Assembly (NCBI GenBank): GCA_902536695.1
Contig: CACAYQ010000005.1
Span: forward strand, 1 to 46,751
Reading direction: 5' to 3'
Origin: an uncultured Bacteroidota bacterium
GTDB taxonomy: Bacteria > Bacteroidota > Bacteroidia > Flavobacteriales_D > Parvicellaceae
DNA length: 46,751 nt
Positions within the stretch are counted from its first letter, which is position 1, and each line of letters begins with the position of its first letter. Under the pieces are notes generated by a model. That model ran no database searches and was not told the DNA's origin. It saw only the letters and a program-made list of their open reading frames with translations. Shown piece after piece: positions 1 to 10,354 of the stretch. Made by a program: the position numbers and the translations under genes.

Positions 1-1
1 A

Positions 2-721
2 GTTGGGAAAGCTGCAATGGACATGGTGATGGAAGTAAGACGACAATTCAAAGAAATTCCAGGTATTATGGAAGGTACGGGTACTCCAGAATATGGAAAA
101 TGTGTAGAAATTTCTACAAAAGCGGCTCTAAGAGAAATGATGTTACCAGGAGCAATAACAATTATTACTCCAATTATTATTGGTTTTACCATGGGTGCTG
201 AAGCATTAGGTTCATATATGGCTGGTGTTGCCGTTTCGGGTGTATTGTGGGCTATTTTCCAAAATAACGCTGGAGGTGCATGGGATAATGCAAAAAAATC
301 TTTTGAAGCGGGAGTAGAAATAAATGGAGAAATGACTTACAAAGGGTCAGAAGCACACAAGGCTGCAGTAACTGGAGATACAGTTGGTGATCCATTCAAG
401 GATACTTCTGGACCTTCAATGAATATTTTAATCAAACTTACTTGCCTCGTGGGTTTAGTAATTGCTCCAATTCTTGGTGGTCATAGTTCACATGACACTC
501 CAAATAACGAAGTTATTGTTGCGGACAAAAAAAGAGAAACCAAAGAGGTGATGGTGACGGTAGATATGAACTCAGATACTACTGATGTAAGCGTAATTAA
601 AGTCGTAGCAGTAAGCGGTAATGATACGGTTACAAATAAAGAAATCACCCTTGAGGGTGAAACTCCTAATGTTGATTCCATTATTAATGATGCAAAGTCA
701 TCTGCAATGGATTCTTTATAA
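2..721 (+). CDS. hppA: K+/H+-type membrane-bound pyrophosphatase, C-terminal part (5' end outside window)
   Basis: Frame is open from base 2 ([16 protein letters not shown]...). Motifs GGAWDNAKK and [23 protein letters not shown] are typical of membrane pyrophosphatases. About 75 aa of hydrophilic C-terminal extension. Confidence 0.9.
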   Translation, partial: VGKAAMDMVMEVRRQFKEIPGIMEGTGTPEYGKCVEISTKAALREMMLPGAITIITPIIIGFTMGAEALGSYMAGVAVSGVLWAIFQNNAGGAWDNAKKSFEAGVEINGEMTYKGSEAHKAAVTGDTVGDPFKDTSGPSMNILIKLTCLVGLVIAPILGGHSSHDTPNNEVIVADKKRETKEVMVTVDMNSDTTDVSVIKVVAVSGNDTVTNKEITLEGETPNVDSIINDAKSSAMDSL

Positions 722-774
722 AGATTTAAATAACTTATTTTTAGTCCGGCTTATGCCGGATGTTTTTTGCTTAT

Positions 775-1500
775 ATGTATATAATCATTGACATTGGTAA
801 TAGCATAACAAAAGTGGCCACTTTTGAAGGTGATCGTATGTCGAAATTGACCAAACTTAAAGACAACGAAGTGATTACCTATCTTGACAAATTCAAATCA
901 TGCAGCGGTTTAATATCAACGGTTAGGAACGGAGATTTAACTCAAGATATTCAGAAAAATTGCAAATCATTTTTGAGTTTTAAAACAAGCTTAAAACTAC
1001 CTATTCAACTTCATTATGAAACCTTAAAAACTCTTGGTAAAGATAGAATTGCCAATGCAGTAGGGGCTCATTTTATGTATTCTAATACGAGTAATTTAGT
1101 GATAGACTTAGGAACATGTATTACCTATGATTTTATTGATAACAGAGGTGTTTTTCAAGGTGGAGCAATTTCTCCTGGAATGGGTTTAAGATATAAATCC
1201 TTAAACCAATATACTGCTACACTACCACTAGTGAATCCTGCTGGATCTACTCCAAAATTGATTGGTAAATCCACTGAAAAGTCGATACAATCTGGTGTTG
1301 AAAATGGTGTTTTATTTGAGGTGATAGAAACCATTAATCAATATAAGTCCATATTCAAGGAACTAAAGGTTTTAATTACAGGAGGAGATAGCCTATTAAT
1401 AAAATCAATTGTAGAATATGAAAAAAATGGCATCTTTGCAGTTGAAAATTTAACCTTAATAGGGTTAAATCAGATTTTAAAAGAAAATGTTAAGGCTTAA
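775..1500 (+). CDS. coaX: Type III pantothenate kinase
   Basis: N-terminal IIIDIGNSITK, internal DLGTCITYD and GGAISPGMGLRY motifs. Probable start is Met6 of the ORF-track protein. Confidence 0.88.
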   Translation: MYIIIDIGNSITKVATFEGDRMSKLTKLKDNEVITYLDKFKSCSGLISTVRNGDLTQDIQKNCKSFLSFKTSLKLPIQLHYETLKTLGKDRIANAVGAHFMYSNTSNLVIDLGTCITYDFIDNRGVFQGGAISPGMGLRYKSLNQYTATLPLVNPAGSTPKLIGKSTEKSIQSGVENGVLFEVIETINQYKSIFKELKVLITGGDSLLIKSIVEYEKNGIFAVENLTLIGLNQILKENVKA

Positions 1501-2845
1501 AATAGGACTTATAATTATAGTTTCATTTCATTCTGTATTTGGGCAACAAGTAAATACTTCTCCTTTTTCAAGATATGGAGTTGGTGAGATAAATAATGTT
1601 ATATCAGCTTCTTATTTGGGATTTAGTAATAGTTCAATTGCATTTAGCGACCCTCAGTTTATTAATATTTCTAATCCAGCTTCTTATTCTAGGATGCGAA
1701 AGTATAACCCTTTATTTGATGTCACTATATCAGGTAAAACAGCTAATTATAACTCCAATTATAATGGAAATTTAAATTCATCTTCAGGAACTAATTTAGG
1801 CTTAAATAACATGTACCTAGGGTTACCCATTTCTCAAAAATGGGGTGCCGTTTTAGGAGTTAATACATATTCTTCTCAGGGTTATGAAGTATCATCGACT
1901 ATTTCTATAGATTCCTCACAAGTATCTAACGTTTTCAAAGGTGATGGGACCGTTAACCGATTATTTATGGGAACAGGTTTAGATTTAGTTAATAGAGGTG
2001 ACTCGGTTACTTTTTCAATTGGGGGTAACGCCTCATATATGTTTGGTAACTTAGAAAGATTAAGTTCAGTAGTATTCAATAACTCGAACACATATAATAG
2101 TAGAATTCAATACAGGTCTTCAATAAGTGGCTGGTTATTTGATGGAGGGGTTCAGTTTATGAAGAGAATAACATCTCGAAAAAAGAATAAGATTTACCTA
2201 AGAATGGGGGCTCATTATTCATTAGGATCTGAATGGCAAACTTCTAACGATTATTTTGCATATACGTTTACTTATAATTTTGGAGTTCAAGAAATTCCTA
2301 AAGACACGCTATCATCACAAGAAAATTTAGATGGAAATTTTTCCATTCCAGAAAAGATGACTTTTGGTGTCGGAATAGGAAAAAATAAGCAAGATAGAAG
2401 TAGTTGGGATTTAGCATTTCAATACGAAATCAGAGATTGGACCACGTTTCAGGAAACCAATTCGATTGAGTCATGGACTTCCCCACAGTTAGGAAACAGT
2501 GAAAAGATGTCATTTGGATTTAGGTGGACTCCAAATTTAGATTTTGCTAATACCAATAAATCTATATTTTCAAAATCAACTTACAGTATAGGAGGACATC
2601 AATCCAAGTCTTACATATTAATGGATGAAATTAATTTAGATCATTATGGCATAAATTTTGGTCTAACTGTACCGTTGTTAAGTTCAAGATCATTTTCTAC
2701 AATGAATTTAGGGATGGAACTTGGTAAACTTGGAGACTTAAACAACGTGAATATTGAAGAAAACTATATTAATTTTGCAATCGGTTTTACTATGGCTCCA
2801 GATACCAGGTACGACCGATGGTTTAGAAAAAGACAATATGACTAG
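1487..2845 (+). CDS. Outer-membrane beta-barrel-like protein, function unknown
   Basis: Signal peptide (LIIIVSFHSVFGQ), repeated amphipathic/aromatic strands. Overlaps the coaX end by 14 nt. Confidence 0.6.
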   Translation: MLRLKIGLIIIVSFHSVFGQQVNTSPFSRYGVGEINNVISASYLGFSNSSIAFSDPQFINISNPASYSRMRKYNPLFDVTISGKTANYNSNYNGNLNSSSGTNLGLNNMYLGLPISQKWGAVLGVNTYSSQGYEVSSTISIDSSQVSNVFKGDGTVNRLFMGTGLDLVNRGDSVTFSIGGNASYMFGNLERLSSVVFNNSNTYNSRIQYRSSISGWLFDGGVQFMKRITSRKKNKIYLRMGAHYSLGSEWQTSNDYFAYTFTYNFGVQEIPKDTLSSQENLDGNFSIPEKMTFGVGIGKNKQDRSSWDLAFQYEIRDWTTFQETNSIESWTSPQLGNSEKMSFGFRWTPNLDFANTNKSIFSKSTYSIGGHQSKSYILMDEINLDHYGINFGLTVPLLSSRSFSTMNLGMELGKLGDLNNVNIEENYINFAIGFTMAPDTRYDRWFRKRQYD

Positions 2846-2855
2846 AAATAATAAA

Positions 2856-4160
2856 ATGAAAAATACATTATTATTAAGTGCATTTTTGTTGATACAAACT
2901 GCATTACTTGCTCAAGATTGTAAAATTCAATCTACAGATAATTATGGTGAAGACAGTGTAAATTGTAGAAAAAACTTTGCATTATACACGGGCTATCTGA
3001 AGCAAAAGAATTACGAAGACGCTGTTATTTTTTGGGGTAAGACACAACAAAAGTGTCCTCAATTGAAATCAAATTTATATGCTAATGGAGCTTACATTTA
3101 TAAACAATTAGTTAAAAGTAAAAAGAAAGCGAAATCAGCTGATACAGATGCATATAAAGATTCGCTTTATTTAGTGTATGATAACTGGTTTGAAAATTTT
3201 GGCTTTTGCAATAAGACTAAAGTATCGTTAGCTAAGGATATTATTTATATAAGTGATCAAAAAAAGTTTCCTAAAGCCTATTTGCTTTATAAAGAAGTCA
3301 TTGAAAGTAATCCTGAGATTATTACCTCTACTGATGTAAAGTACTTTTTTGTATACACGGGGATGTACATGTTAAAAACTGGTAAGATCGAATGTGATGA
3401 ATTTTTGTCCAACTATGAGACATTATCTGCGATTTGTGATAACAATATTTCAAAAGGAAACAAAGTTGAAAAATTCACTAATGTACAGAACATAATAGAT
3501 AAGAAATTAGGTGAAACTCCATGTGCTAGCTGTGAAAAATTAGAAGAAATTTACATAGCTAAATACAATAATAATCAGGAAGATATGGATCAAATAAGAA
3601 AAATATTTTCCAGTTTAAGTAATAATAAATGTACAGAATCAAAATTATATCTTACCCTGTTAGATAAGGTGTTGAACGATCCAAACAACCCGCCTACATC
3701 CAAAGATTTATACAGCGCTGCAATTGCTGACTATAGAAGAAAAGATTTTTCTAAAGCAGAACAAAGATTGAATCGTGCACTAACCATTTCTGAAGATGAA
3801 GCACAAAATCAAAAGACTTTTGAAATATTATATGATATTGCTTTCAACAAAAAACAATATAAAAAAGGGTTTGATATTGCTGGGAAATTATCAGACAACT
3901 GTGCAGCAAATGATAAAAAAGCGAGAATTGTTGCAGCTAGTTCATCAAAATACGGAAACAGCGCACTAAACAAGAGCTTAATTTATTGCCTAGCTTTGGA
4001 GTATGCTTCTAAATCTTGTGGTAAAACTTCTTCAGCTTTAAACAGTTGGAAAGGTCAGTTGCTTCCCAAGAGTGAACTAATTATGCTTGATATGAAGAGT
4101 GGAAGTAGTCAAACGGTTCCTTTTTGGGGACAAAATGTTGAACTTAAAACTAGGGATTGA
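2856..4160 (+). CDS. Secreted TPR-like repeat protein
   Basis: Signal peptide MKNTLLLSAFLLIQTALLAQ from an internal ATG. Helical repeat character (YSAAIADYRRKDFSKAEQRLNRAL). Confidence 0.55.
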   Translation: MKNTLLLSAFLLIQTALLAQDCKIQSTDNYGEDSVNCRKNFALYTGYLKQKNYEDAVIFWGKTQQKCPQLKSNLYANGAYIYKQLVKSKKKAKSADTDAYKDSLYLVYDNWFENFGFCNKTKVSLAKDIIYISDQKKFPKAYLLYKEVIESNPEIITSTDVKYFFVYTGMYMLKTGKIECDEFLSNYETLSAICDNNISKGNKVEKFTNVQNIIDKKLGETPCASCEKLEEIYIAKYNNNQEDMDQIRKIFSSLSNNKCTESKLYLTLLDKVLNDPNNPPTSKDLYSAAIADYRRKDFSKAEQRLNRALTISEDEAQNQKTFEILYDIAFNKKQYKKGFDIAGKLSDNCAANDKKARIVAASSSKYGNSALNKSLIYCLALEYASKSCGKTSSALNSWKGQLLPKSELIMLDMKSGSSQTVPFWGQNVELKTRD

Positions 4161-4717
4161 GCATTTACAAAAATTCAAGAATTTTTTTATTCTTTTATTT
4201 ACTCTCTCTTTCATCTTGCTCGTCATCTGGAGATCAGTTGGTGATTTCTAACGAAGGTGTTCATGATGTATTCACCGAAACGGCTATGGGAGTGACATTA
4301 AACTTCTCAGAATTTGGTCAATCAAAATTAATGCTGAAGGCTCCTAAATTGGTTCGATTTGAAGATGAAGAAAATCAGCTTATTATGGAGTGCCCTGCTG
4401 GCCTTGAGCTAACCTTTTTTGATTCGCTAAAAAATGTGGAATCTGTTCTAACAGCTGATTATGGGAAATTATTTACGCTAAATCAATTATTGGATGTACA
4501 AGAAAATGTGGTTTTTCACAACCAAAAACAAGACACATTATTCGCTAAAGAATTGCTAATTGATTTTGCAAAAGACAGTATATACTCAAAAAATGAAGTA
4601 ACTTTTTCCAACATTGAGGGTAGAATTACAGGAAACACGTTAAAGGCAAATAGTAATTTTACTTTTTTTGAGCTTTCAGACATTTCAGAAAGTCACGTAA
4701 ATTATAAAATGGAATAA
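4157..4717 (+). CDS. lptC: LptC-like LPS export lipoprotein
   Basis: Lipobox LSLSSC; core ELLIDFAKDSIYSKNEVTFSNIEGRITGNTLKAN resembles the LptC/OstA-like fold. TTG start overlaps the preceding stop (TTGA). Confidence 0.65.
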   Translation: MSIYKNSRIFLFFYLLSLSSCSSSGDQLVISNEGVHDVFTETAMGVTLNFSEFGQSKLMLKAPKLVRFEDEENQLIMECPAGLELTFFDSLKNVESVLTADYGKLFTLNQLLDVQENVVFHNQKQDTLFAKELLIDFAKDSIYSKNEVTFSNIEGRITGNTLKANSNFTFFELSDISESHVNYKME

Positions 4718-4935
4718 TGGATTTAACTAAAAAAATAAACAAGTTTGCTGAACGGTTTTGGCTAGTAATTGCTATATGCTCGTCAGTAGCTGTAGTTGTA
4801 TTTAGAATCATTGATGGTTATTTTAATCAATATTACTTATTACTTGTCCCATTTACATGGGGCATATATTTAGTACGGAGAGGTTTACGTATTAGATTAA
4901 ACAGAGTAAGTTCACAAAAAGACCAAAAGAAATAA
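4717..4935 (+). CDS. Small two-TM hypothetical protein
   Basis: 72 aa, two hydrophobic segments, tightly packed between lptC and the CNNM gene. Confidence 0.5.
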   Translation: MDLTKKINKFAERFWLVIAICSSVAVVVFRIIDGYFNQYYLLLVPFTWGIYLVRRGLRIRLNRVSSQKDQKK

Positions 4936-6201
4936 ATGTCCATTTTACTTCTATTTTCTTTAGTTCTTTTTTCTCTTTTATGTTCTGCTTTTTTTTCAGG
5001 TATGGAAATTGCATTTATTTCCTCGAATAAGTTGAAAATTGAGTTAGATAATAATAAAGGGGAAATTGGCGCAAAGATTCTTTCTTATTTCAGCGATAAA
5101 CCAGCTTGGTTTATTGCTACTATGCTTGTTGGTAATAACATAGCATTAGTTATTTACACCTTATATATGGCTGTGTTATTAGATCCATATTTGATGGCAG
5201 CTGGACTAGGGTCTTCATCTATATTACTATTACAAACTATATTTTCTACCATCTTCATTTTAATATTTGCTGAATTTTTACCAAAAGCTATATTTAGGTT
5301 GAATCCTAATTTCATACTTAAGCTCTTCAGCGGAATTCTTTTGGTCTTTTATATTTTATTATGGCCTATAACCTCCCTTGTTGTATATCTAACAAGAGTG
5401 ATTTTACGTTTTTTTGGTAAAGAAGATGGTAGTGATGAAAAGGTGAGTTTTAAAAAAACAGATTTAGATCAATATTTAGAAGAGCTTAAAAATGATTTAG
5501 ATGAAGACGAGGAAATGGAACATGATGTAAAAATATTTCACAATGCACTTGGCTTTTCGGAAATTATAGCAAGAGATTGTATGATCCCTAGGAATGAAAT
5601 TGTGGCACTTGAGATAAATGAATCCATTGAAGAATTAAAGTCACAATTCTTAGATACGGGATTTTCAAGAATTCTAATTTTTAAGGATAATATTGATAAT
5701 ATCATTGGATACGTACATAGTACAGCTTTATTTAAATCACCTGAAAATATAAAATCAGCATTAATGCCAGTTGGTATTATCCCTGAAGCGATGGCGGCCA
5801 ATCACATATTGGAAGATTTCATAGCAAAAAACAGAAATTTGGCTATTGTAGTAGATGAATTTGGAGGCACATCAGGTATTGTTACCATGGAAGACATAAT
5901 AGAAGAAATTTTCGGAGAAATAGACGATGAACATGATCAAGAACTGTATACCCAGAAGAAATTATCTACTAATGAATTTGTTTTCTCTGCCCGATTAGAA
6001 ATAGATATGATTAATGAAAAATATAGACTGGGGCTTCCCGAAAAAGAAGATTATGAAACTCTTGGAGGCTTAATTATTAATATTGCTGAAACAATCCCTC
6101 AAAAAGGAGATGAATACCACATCGATCATTTTCATTTTCGGATTTTAGAAGTTGAAGAGACAAAAATTGTGGAGGTGTATATCAAAGTAGATGAAGAATA
6201 G
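4936..6201 (+). CDS. CNNM/CBS-domain transporter (hemolysin C family, GldE-like)
   Basis: N-terminal DUF21-type TM domain, tandem CBS region (MIPRNEIVALEI, VVDEFGGTSGIVTMEDIIEEIFGEIDDEHD), CorC_HlyC C-terminus. Confidence 0.85.
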   Translation: MSILLLFSLVLFSLLCSAFFSGMEIAFISSNKLKIELDNNKGEIGAKILSYFSDKPAWFIATMLVGNNIALVIYTLYMAVLLDPYLMAAGLGSSSILLLQTIFSTIFILIFAEFLPKAIFRLNPNFILKLFSGILLVFYILLWPITSLVVYLTRVILRFFGKEDGSDEKVSFKKTDLDQYLEELKNDLDEDEEMEHDVKIFHNALGFSEIIARDCMIPRNEIVALEINESIEELKSQFLDTGFSRILIFKDNIDNIIGYVHSTALFKSPENIKSALMPVGIIPEAMAANHILEDFIAKNRNLAIVVDEFGGTSGIVTMEDIIEEIFGEIDDEHDQELYTQKKLSTNEFVFSARLEIDMINEKYRLGLPEKEDYETLGGLIINIAETIPQKGDEYHIDHFHFRILEVEETKIVEVYIKVDEE

Positions 6202-7410
6202 TTAATTAAATACCTTTTTCATTAATAACCTTCCCGGTAGATAGGATGACACAAACCCCACTATAGTTAAAATGGAAAGTAATAGGAATACATCAAAAGC
6301 TTTGATTACGATAGGCCAATATTCCAATGATGCATCACTAAATGTAATGAGCTTGAATTCCATTTGAACATAACAAATAAATAATCCAAATAATAACCCT
6401 AAGAGGCTTCCCAATAAGCTAATGAGCAACCCCTCCTTAAAAAAAATATTTCTTATCATATATTGATTACATCCTAAGGAAGATAATGTGAAGATATCTT
6501 TCTTTTTGTCGATGATGAGCATTGTAATAGATGAAGTTATGGTAAATGAAGATAACAAGAGTACAAAAATAAGTATGGCCATGACCATCCACTTTTCAGT
6601 AGCATTTGCCGCATAAATTAGTTTGTTCTTTTCTTCGTGAGAATAAGAAACTAGGTGCGGAAATTGTTTTTTGATATCCTCTTTAATTTCGTAGATATGA
6701 TCGTTGTTTTCAGCGTAAATTAAAATAGTTGAAGCCCCGTTTTTATAGTTAAAAATTTTGTTTGCTGCTTCGTAATCTATTACTGCGGTTGATTCATCTA
6801 TATCAGGATTTATAGAAAATACACCATTTAGGATGAAGTGGTTTTGTCTTAACAGACTTTGATTTTGTACTGAAATTTTTTGGTCTTTATTTACTGAATA
6901 CATTAAAATTTCAGACATGAAATTTTGATTCAGATCTACCTGTAATTGATGTTGTAGGCCATAGCCTAATATTATTCCAGGAAAAGACTTGAAATATAAA
7001 TCAGCCTTTCCCTGGGTAAGATCATGTTCCCAATTTTGATTTTGAAATAAAACGCTATCTAAACCTATTACAGTTGCCGCCACCCATCTCTTATTATATT
7101 TTAATATGGATGTTTCTTGAATTTGTTTGAAATAGTCTATGTTTTTTTTATACTTATTTAGATACGAAAAAAGGTGATCATCTGCATTTATTATTTTCCC
7201 TTTTTCAGGTTCTACGTACATGTCAGCTGCATGTCTTCCGTACATGTCTTCAACGTATTCTTGTATCCCATTAAATGCACTTAAAATGATAACAAGGGCA
7301 GAAGCGCTTATAAAAATTCCTAGAAAAGAAATAATGGAAATAACATTAATGATGTTTCTTGATTTTTTAGAAAAGAGATAACGCTTAGCTATAAACGTAG
7401 ATACATTCAT
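6202..7410 (-). CDS. FtsX-like/LolE-type ABC transporter permease
   Basis: MNVSTFIAKRYLFSKKSRNIINVISIIS start and four TM topology with MacB-like periplasmic domain. Confidence 0.82.
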   Translation of the reverse strand: MNVSTFIAKRYLFSKKSRNIINVISIISFLGIFISASALVIILSAFNGIQEYVEDMYGRHAADMYVEPEKGKIINADDHLFSYLNKYKKNIDYFKQIQETSILKYNKRWVAATVIGLDSVLFQNQNWEHDLTQGKADLYFKSFPGIILGYGLQHQLQVDLNQNFMSEILMYSVNKDQKISVQNQSLLRQNHFILNGVFSINPDIDESTAVIDYEAANKIFNYKNGASTILIYAENNDHIYEIKEDIKKQFPHLVSYSHEEKNKLIYAANATEKWMVMAILIFVLLLSSFTITSSITMLIIDKKKDIFTLSSLGCNQYMIRNIFFKEGLLISLLGSLLGLLFGLFICYVQMEFKLITFSDASLEYWPIVIKAFDVFLLLSILTIVGFVSSYLPGRLLMKKVFN

Positions 7411-7439
7411 AATTGCTAAGCTAGTTAATCATTTTATCA

Positions 7440-8486
7440 TTATTGCGATGTAACATAATAATTGCCTGGTTTTTTAATGATTAGCAGATCTAATTCCATT
7501 TGAGTAAGAAAAGCATACAATTTAGAAGGATTATATTTTAGAAAGGATGCTATCCTATCCGCATGAACGGGCTGATTATCTAGAACAAATGACAACACCT
7601 TTTCCTCTTCGTTTGATAATTTATTTTTAATGATTTTTTCATTAAAACATGCATTTGGTTTTAGTTCCTCGGTTATTTGTTCTATGTCCTGTAATAAAAT
7701 GGCAAGATTATTTTTCACTAATTGGTTGCAACCTTCTGAAGAGGGGGAGTTAATATTCCCAGGTACAGCATATACATCTCTGTTATAACTTCCAGCAATT
7801 TGAGCTGTGATTAAACTACCACCTTTCTTTTTGGACTCTACCACTACGGTACTTTGGCTTACTCCTGCGATAATTCTATTTCTTTTTGGGAAGTTATATT
7901 TAGTAGGTTTACTCTTTGGGGGGAACTCTGAAATGATGGCCCCTATTTCTAAAATTTGTTCTATTTCTTTTTGATGGTTTTTAGGGTAAATTTGAAGATG
8001 ACCACTACCTAAAACAGCAAAATTTGAAATATTTAGATCAATGGCCTTTCTGTGCGCGATGATATCAATTCCATACGCTAATCCGCTTACTATTGCTACC
8101 TTAAATCCATTCAGTGTTGCTACGATTTCGTTGGTGATATCAAGTCCATATTTTGTATTATTTCTAGTTCCAACTATACTAATACAAGGTATGTGATTTA
8201 TGTGTTTTTTACCTTTTTGATAAATAACATGAGGTCGGTCAATACAATTTAAAAGAAGCTTAGGGTAGTATTTGTCCTTTTGATTAATGATCTGAATATT
8301 GTTTTCTAAACAATCTTCTATGATTTGACTAGCCCGGTCTATTGTTTTATTGACGTTACACCTATAATTCTGTGCAATTTTTTCAAAAAGCTCTTTTTCA
8401 TTTTGATCATGTGCATGTACTTGGTTGAGTATTTTCGGAGATAACCCCTTGACGAGTGTTAATGCAATTGAATATTTCATAAACAT
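7440..8486 (-). CDS. dprA: DNA processing protein DprA
   Basis: SIVGTRNNTKYGLDIT, SGLAYGIDIIAHRKAI, FPKRNRIIAGVS, VVVESKKKGGSLITA motifs (Rossmann-like DprA/Smf). Confidence 0.92.
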   Translation of the reverse strand: MFMKYSIALTLVKGLSPKILNQVHAHDQNEKELFEKIAQNYRCNVNKTIDRASQIIEDCLENNIQIINQKDKYYPKLLLNCIDRPHVIYQKGKKHINHIPCISIVGTRNNTKYGLDITNEIVATLNGFKVAIVSGLAYGIDIIAHRKAIDLNISNFAVLGSGHLQIYPKNHQKEIEQILEIGAIISEFPPKSKPTKYNFPKRNRIIAGVSQSTVVVESKKKGGSLITAQIAGSYNRDVYAVPGNINSPSSEGCNQLVKNNLAILLQDIEQITEELKPNACFNEKIIKNKLSNEEEKVLSFVLDNQPVHADRIASFLKYNPSKLYAFLTQMELDLLIIKKPGNYYVTSQ

Positions 8487-8524
8487 TAATAAAAAAAATT
8501 AGGGCATAGTTTTTTTACGTTTTA

Positions 8525-8555
8525 TTTGTCAATCCCATATTAAAGATTACATTTG
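8525..8555 (+). promoter_or_regulatory. Bacteroidota-type promoter for the rimP operon
   Basis: TTTG (8525-8528), N19, TACATTTG (8548-8555): exact match to TTTG/TAnnTTTG. Confidence 0.6.
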
Positions 8556-8575
8556 CAACGTATTTTACAAATTTG

Positions 8576-8611
8576 AGAGGGGACGCGGGGACGCAAGTCC
8601 CCTCTTTTTTT
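8576..8611 (+). terminator. Terminator-like hairpin in the rimP leader (possible attenuator)
   Basis: AGAGGGGAC / GTCCCCTCT 9-bp perfect stem followed by a T-run, ending 3 nt before the rimP ATG (8614). Confidence 0.65.
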
Positions 8612-8613
8612 AT

Positions 8614-9084
8614 ATGATAGCGAAAGAAAAAGTAATAGCATTAGCAGAAGAGCGTATTCAAGAATTGAATGACGACAATTACTTAGTAAAAGTCACCGTC
8701 ACTAACAAGAACCAAATAAAAGTGGTAATGGATAATCTTCATAGAGGTGTTAGTATAAAGGATTGCATGAGTGTTAGTAGAAACATTGAGCATAACCTTG
8801 ATCGTTCTGTAGAAGATTTCCAGCTCGAAGTAACTTCACCTGGTCTTGACCAACCTTTTTTTGTAGAACAACAGTATATCAAAAATATAGGCAGAAAAGT
8901 AATTGTAACTACCCTAGAACATCAGACCTTTTTAGGAGAGTTATTGGCTGTTAATGAAAACCATATTTCTGTACTTGAATATGTAAAACCAAAAAACAGT
9001 AAATTAAAAAAAATGATTCCGGGTAACACCATATTCATTGAAAAATCAAAGATTAAAGAAAGTAAACTAATAATATCTATTTAA
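8614..9084 (+). CDS. rimP: Ribosome maturation factor RimP
   Basis: LEVTSPGLDQPF motif; located directly before nusA and infB. Confidence 0.9.
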   Translation: MIAKEKVIALAEERIQELNDDNYLVKVTVTNKNQIKVVMDNLHRGVSIKDCMSVSRNIEHNLDRSVEDFQLEVTSPGLDQPFFVEQQYIKNIGRKVIVTTLEHQTFLGELLAVNENHISVLEYVKPKNSKLKKMIPGNTIFIEKSKIKESKLIISI

Positions 9085-9094
9085 ATTAACTAAT

Positions 9095-10330
9095 ATGAAC
9101 GCAATAGATTTAATTGATTCATTCACCGAATTCAAAGAGCTCAAAAATATTGACAGAGTCACTATGATGAGAATTGTTGAAGATGTCTTTAGGACTACTC
9201 TTAAAAGAAAATATGGATCTGATGATAACGTAGATGTTATTATCAATCCAGATAAAGGAGACTTAGAAATATGGCTTAGTAGAGAAATTGTTCAGGACGT
9301 TGATCTAGAAGATGAAGGTACCCAAATTAAATTATCTGAAGCTTTAAAAATAGAACCTGATTTTGAAATTGGAGAAGAGGTTTCACAAGAAATTAAAGTG
9401 GAAGATTTTGGAAGAAGAAACATATTAGCACTAAGACAGAATTTAGTTGCAAAAGTACTTGAACTTGAGAAAGACGGAATTTATCAAAAATACAAGGAAA
9501 GAGTAGGAGACATTGTGAATGGGGAGGTGTATCAAATTTGGAAAAGAGAAATTTTAGTACTGGATGATGATGGAAATGAATTGATTTTACCCAAATCTGA
9601 ACAAATACCATCAGATTATTTTAGAAAAGGTGATACCATAAGAGCAGTGGTGGCCAAAGTAGATTTAAGAAATAATAACCCAGTGATTATTTTATCCAGA
9701 ACAGCACCTGAGTTTTTAGCCAGATTGTTTGAACAAGAAGTACCTGAAGTTTTTGATGGTTTAATTACAATTAAAAAAATTGTTAGAAATCCAGGTGAAA
9801 GAGCAAAAGTTGCTGTGGAATCTTACGATGATAGAATTGATCCCGTAGGAGCTTGTGTTGGGATGAACGGAACTAGAATACATGGGATTGTAAGAGAATT
9901 AAGAAATGAAAATATTGATGTTATTCCATGGACGAATAATATGCAATTGCTTATACAAAGATCCCTTAACCCTGCAAAAATTACCAATATGGAAATTAAT
10001 GATGATGAGATGAGGGTTGAAGTTTTCCTAAAACCTGATGAAGTTTCAAAAGCGATAGGTAAGGGAGGTCATAACATAAAATTAGCATCTAAGTTAACAG
10101 GTTACGAAATTGATGTTTATCGAGAAGGAGCAGAAGATATTGATGATGTAGATTTAGATGAATTCTCAGATGAAATTGATGGTTGGATCATAGACGAATT
10201 GAAAGCAATAGGTTGTGATTCTGCTAAAAGTGTATTAGAAATAGGAGTAGAAGATTTAGTAAAAAGAACTGATCTTGAGGAGGAAACAATTGAAGAAATT
10301 GTCAAAATTTTAAATTCAGAATTTGAGTAA
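9095..10330 (+). CDS. nusA: Transcription termination/antitermination factor NusA
   Basis: S1 and KH regions: VRNPGERAKVAVESYDDRIDPVGACVGMNGTRIHGIVRELRNENIDVIPW, AIGKGGHNIKLASKLTGYEIDV. Confidence 0.96.
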   Translation: MNAIDLIDSFTEFKELKNIDRVTMMRIVEDVFRTTLKRKYGSDDNVDVIINPDKGDLEIWLSREIVQDVDLEDEGTQIKLSEALKIEPDFEIGEEVSQEIKVEDFGRRNILALRQNLVAKVLELEKDGIYQKYKERVGDIVNGEVYQIWKREILVLDDDGNELILPKSEQIPSDYFRKGDTIRAVVAKVDLRNNNPVIILSRTAPEFLARLFEQEVPEVFDGLITIKKIVRNPGERAKVAVESYDDRIDPVGACVGMNGTRIHGIVRELRNENIDVIPWTNNMQLLIQRSLNPAKITNMEINDDEMRVEVFLKPDEVSKAIGKGGHNIKLASKLTGYEIDVYREGAEDIDDVDLDEFSDEIDGWIIDELKAIGCDSAKSVLEIGVEDLVKRTDLEEETIEEIVKILNSEFE

Positions 10331-10354
10331 ATAAAGTAAGAAAGAAAACCAGTT

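Noticed and set aside
4157-4201. TTG start and stop overlap of the LptC-like gene as recoding
   Set aside because: Ordinary TTGA stop/start overlap, common in compact operons.
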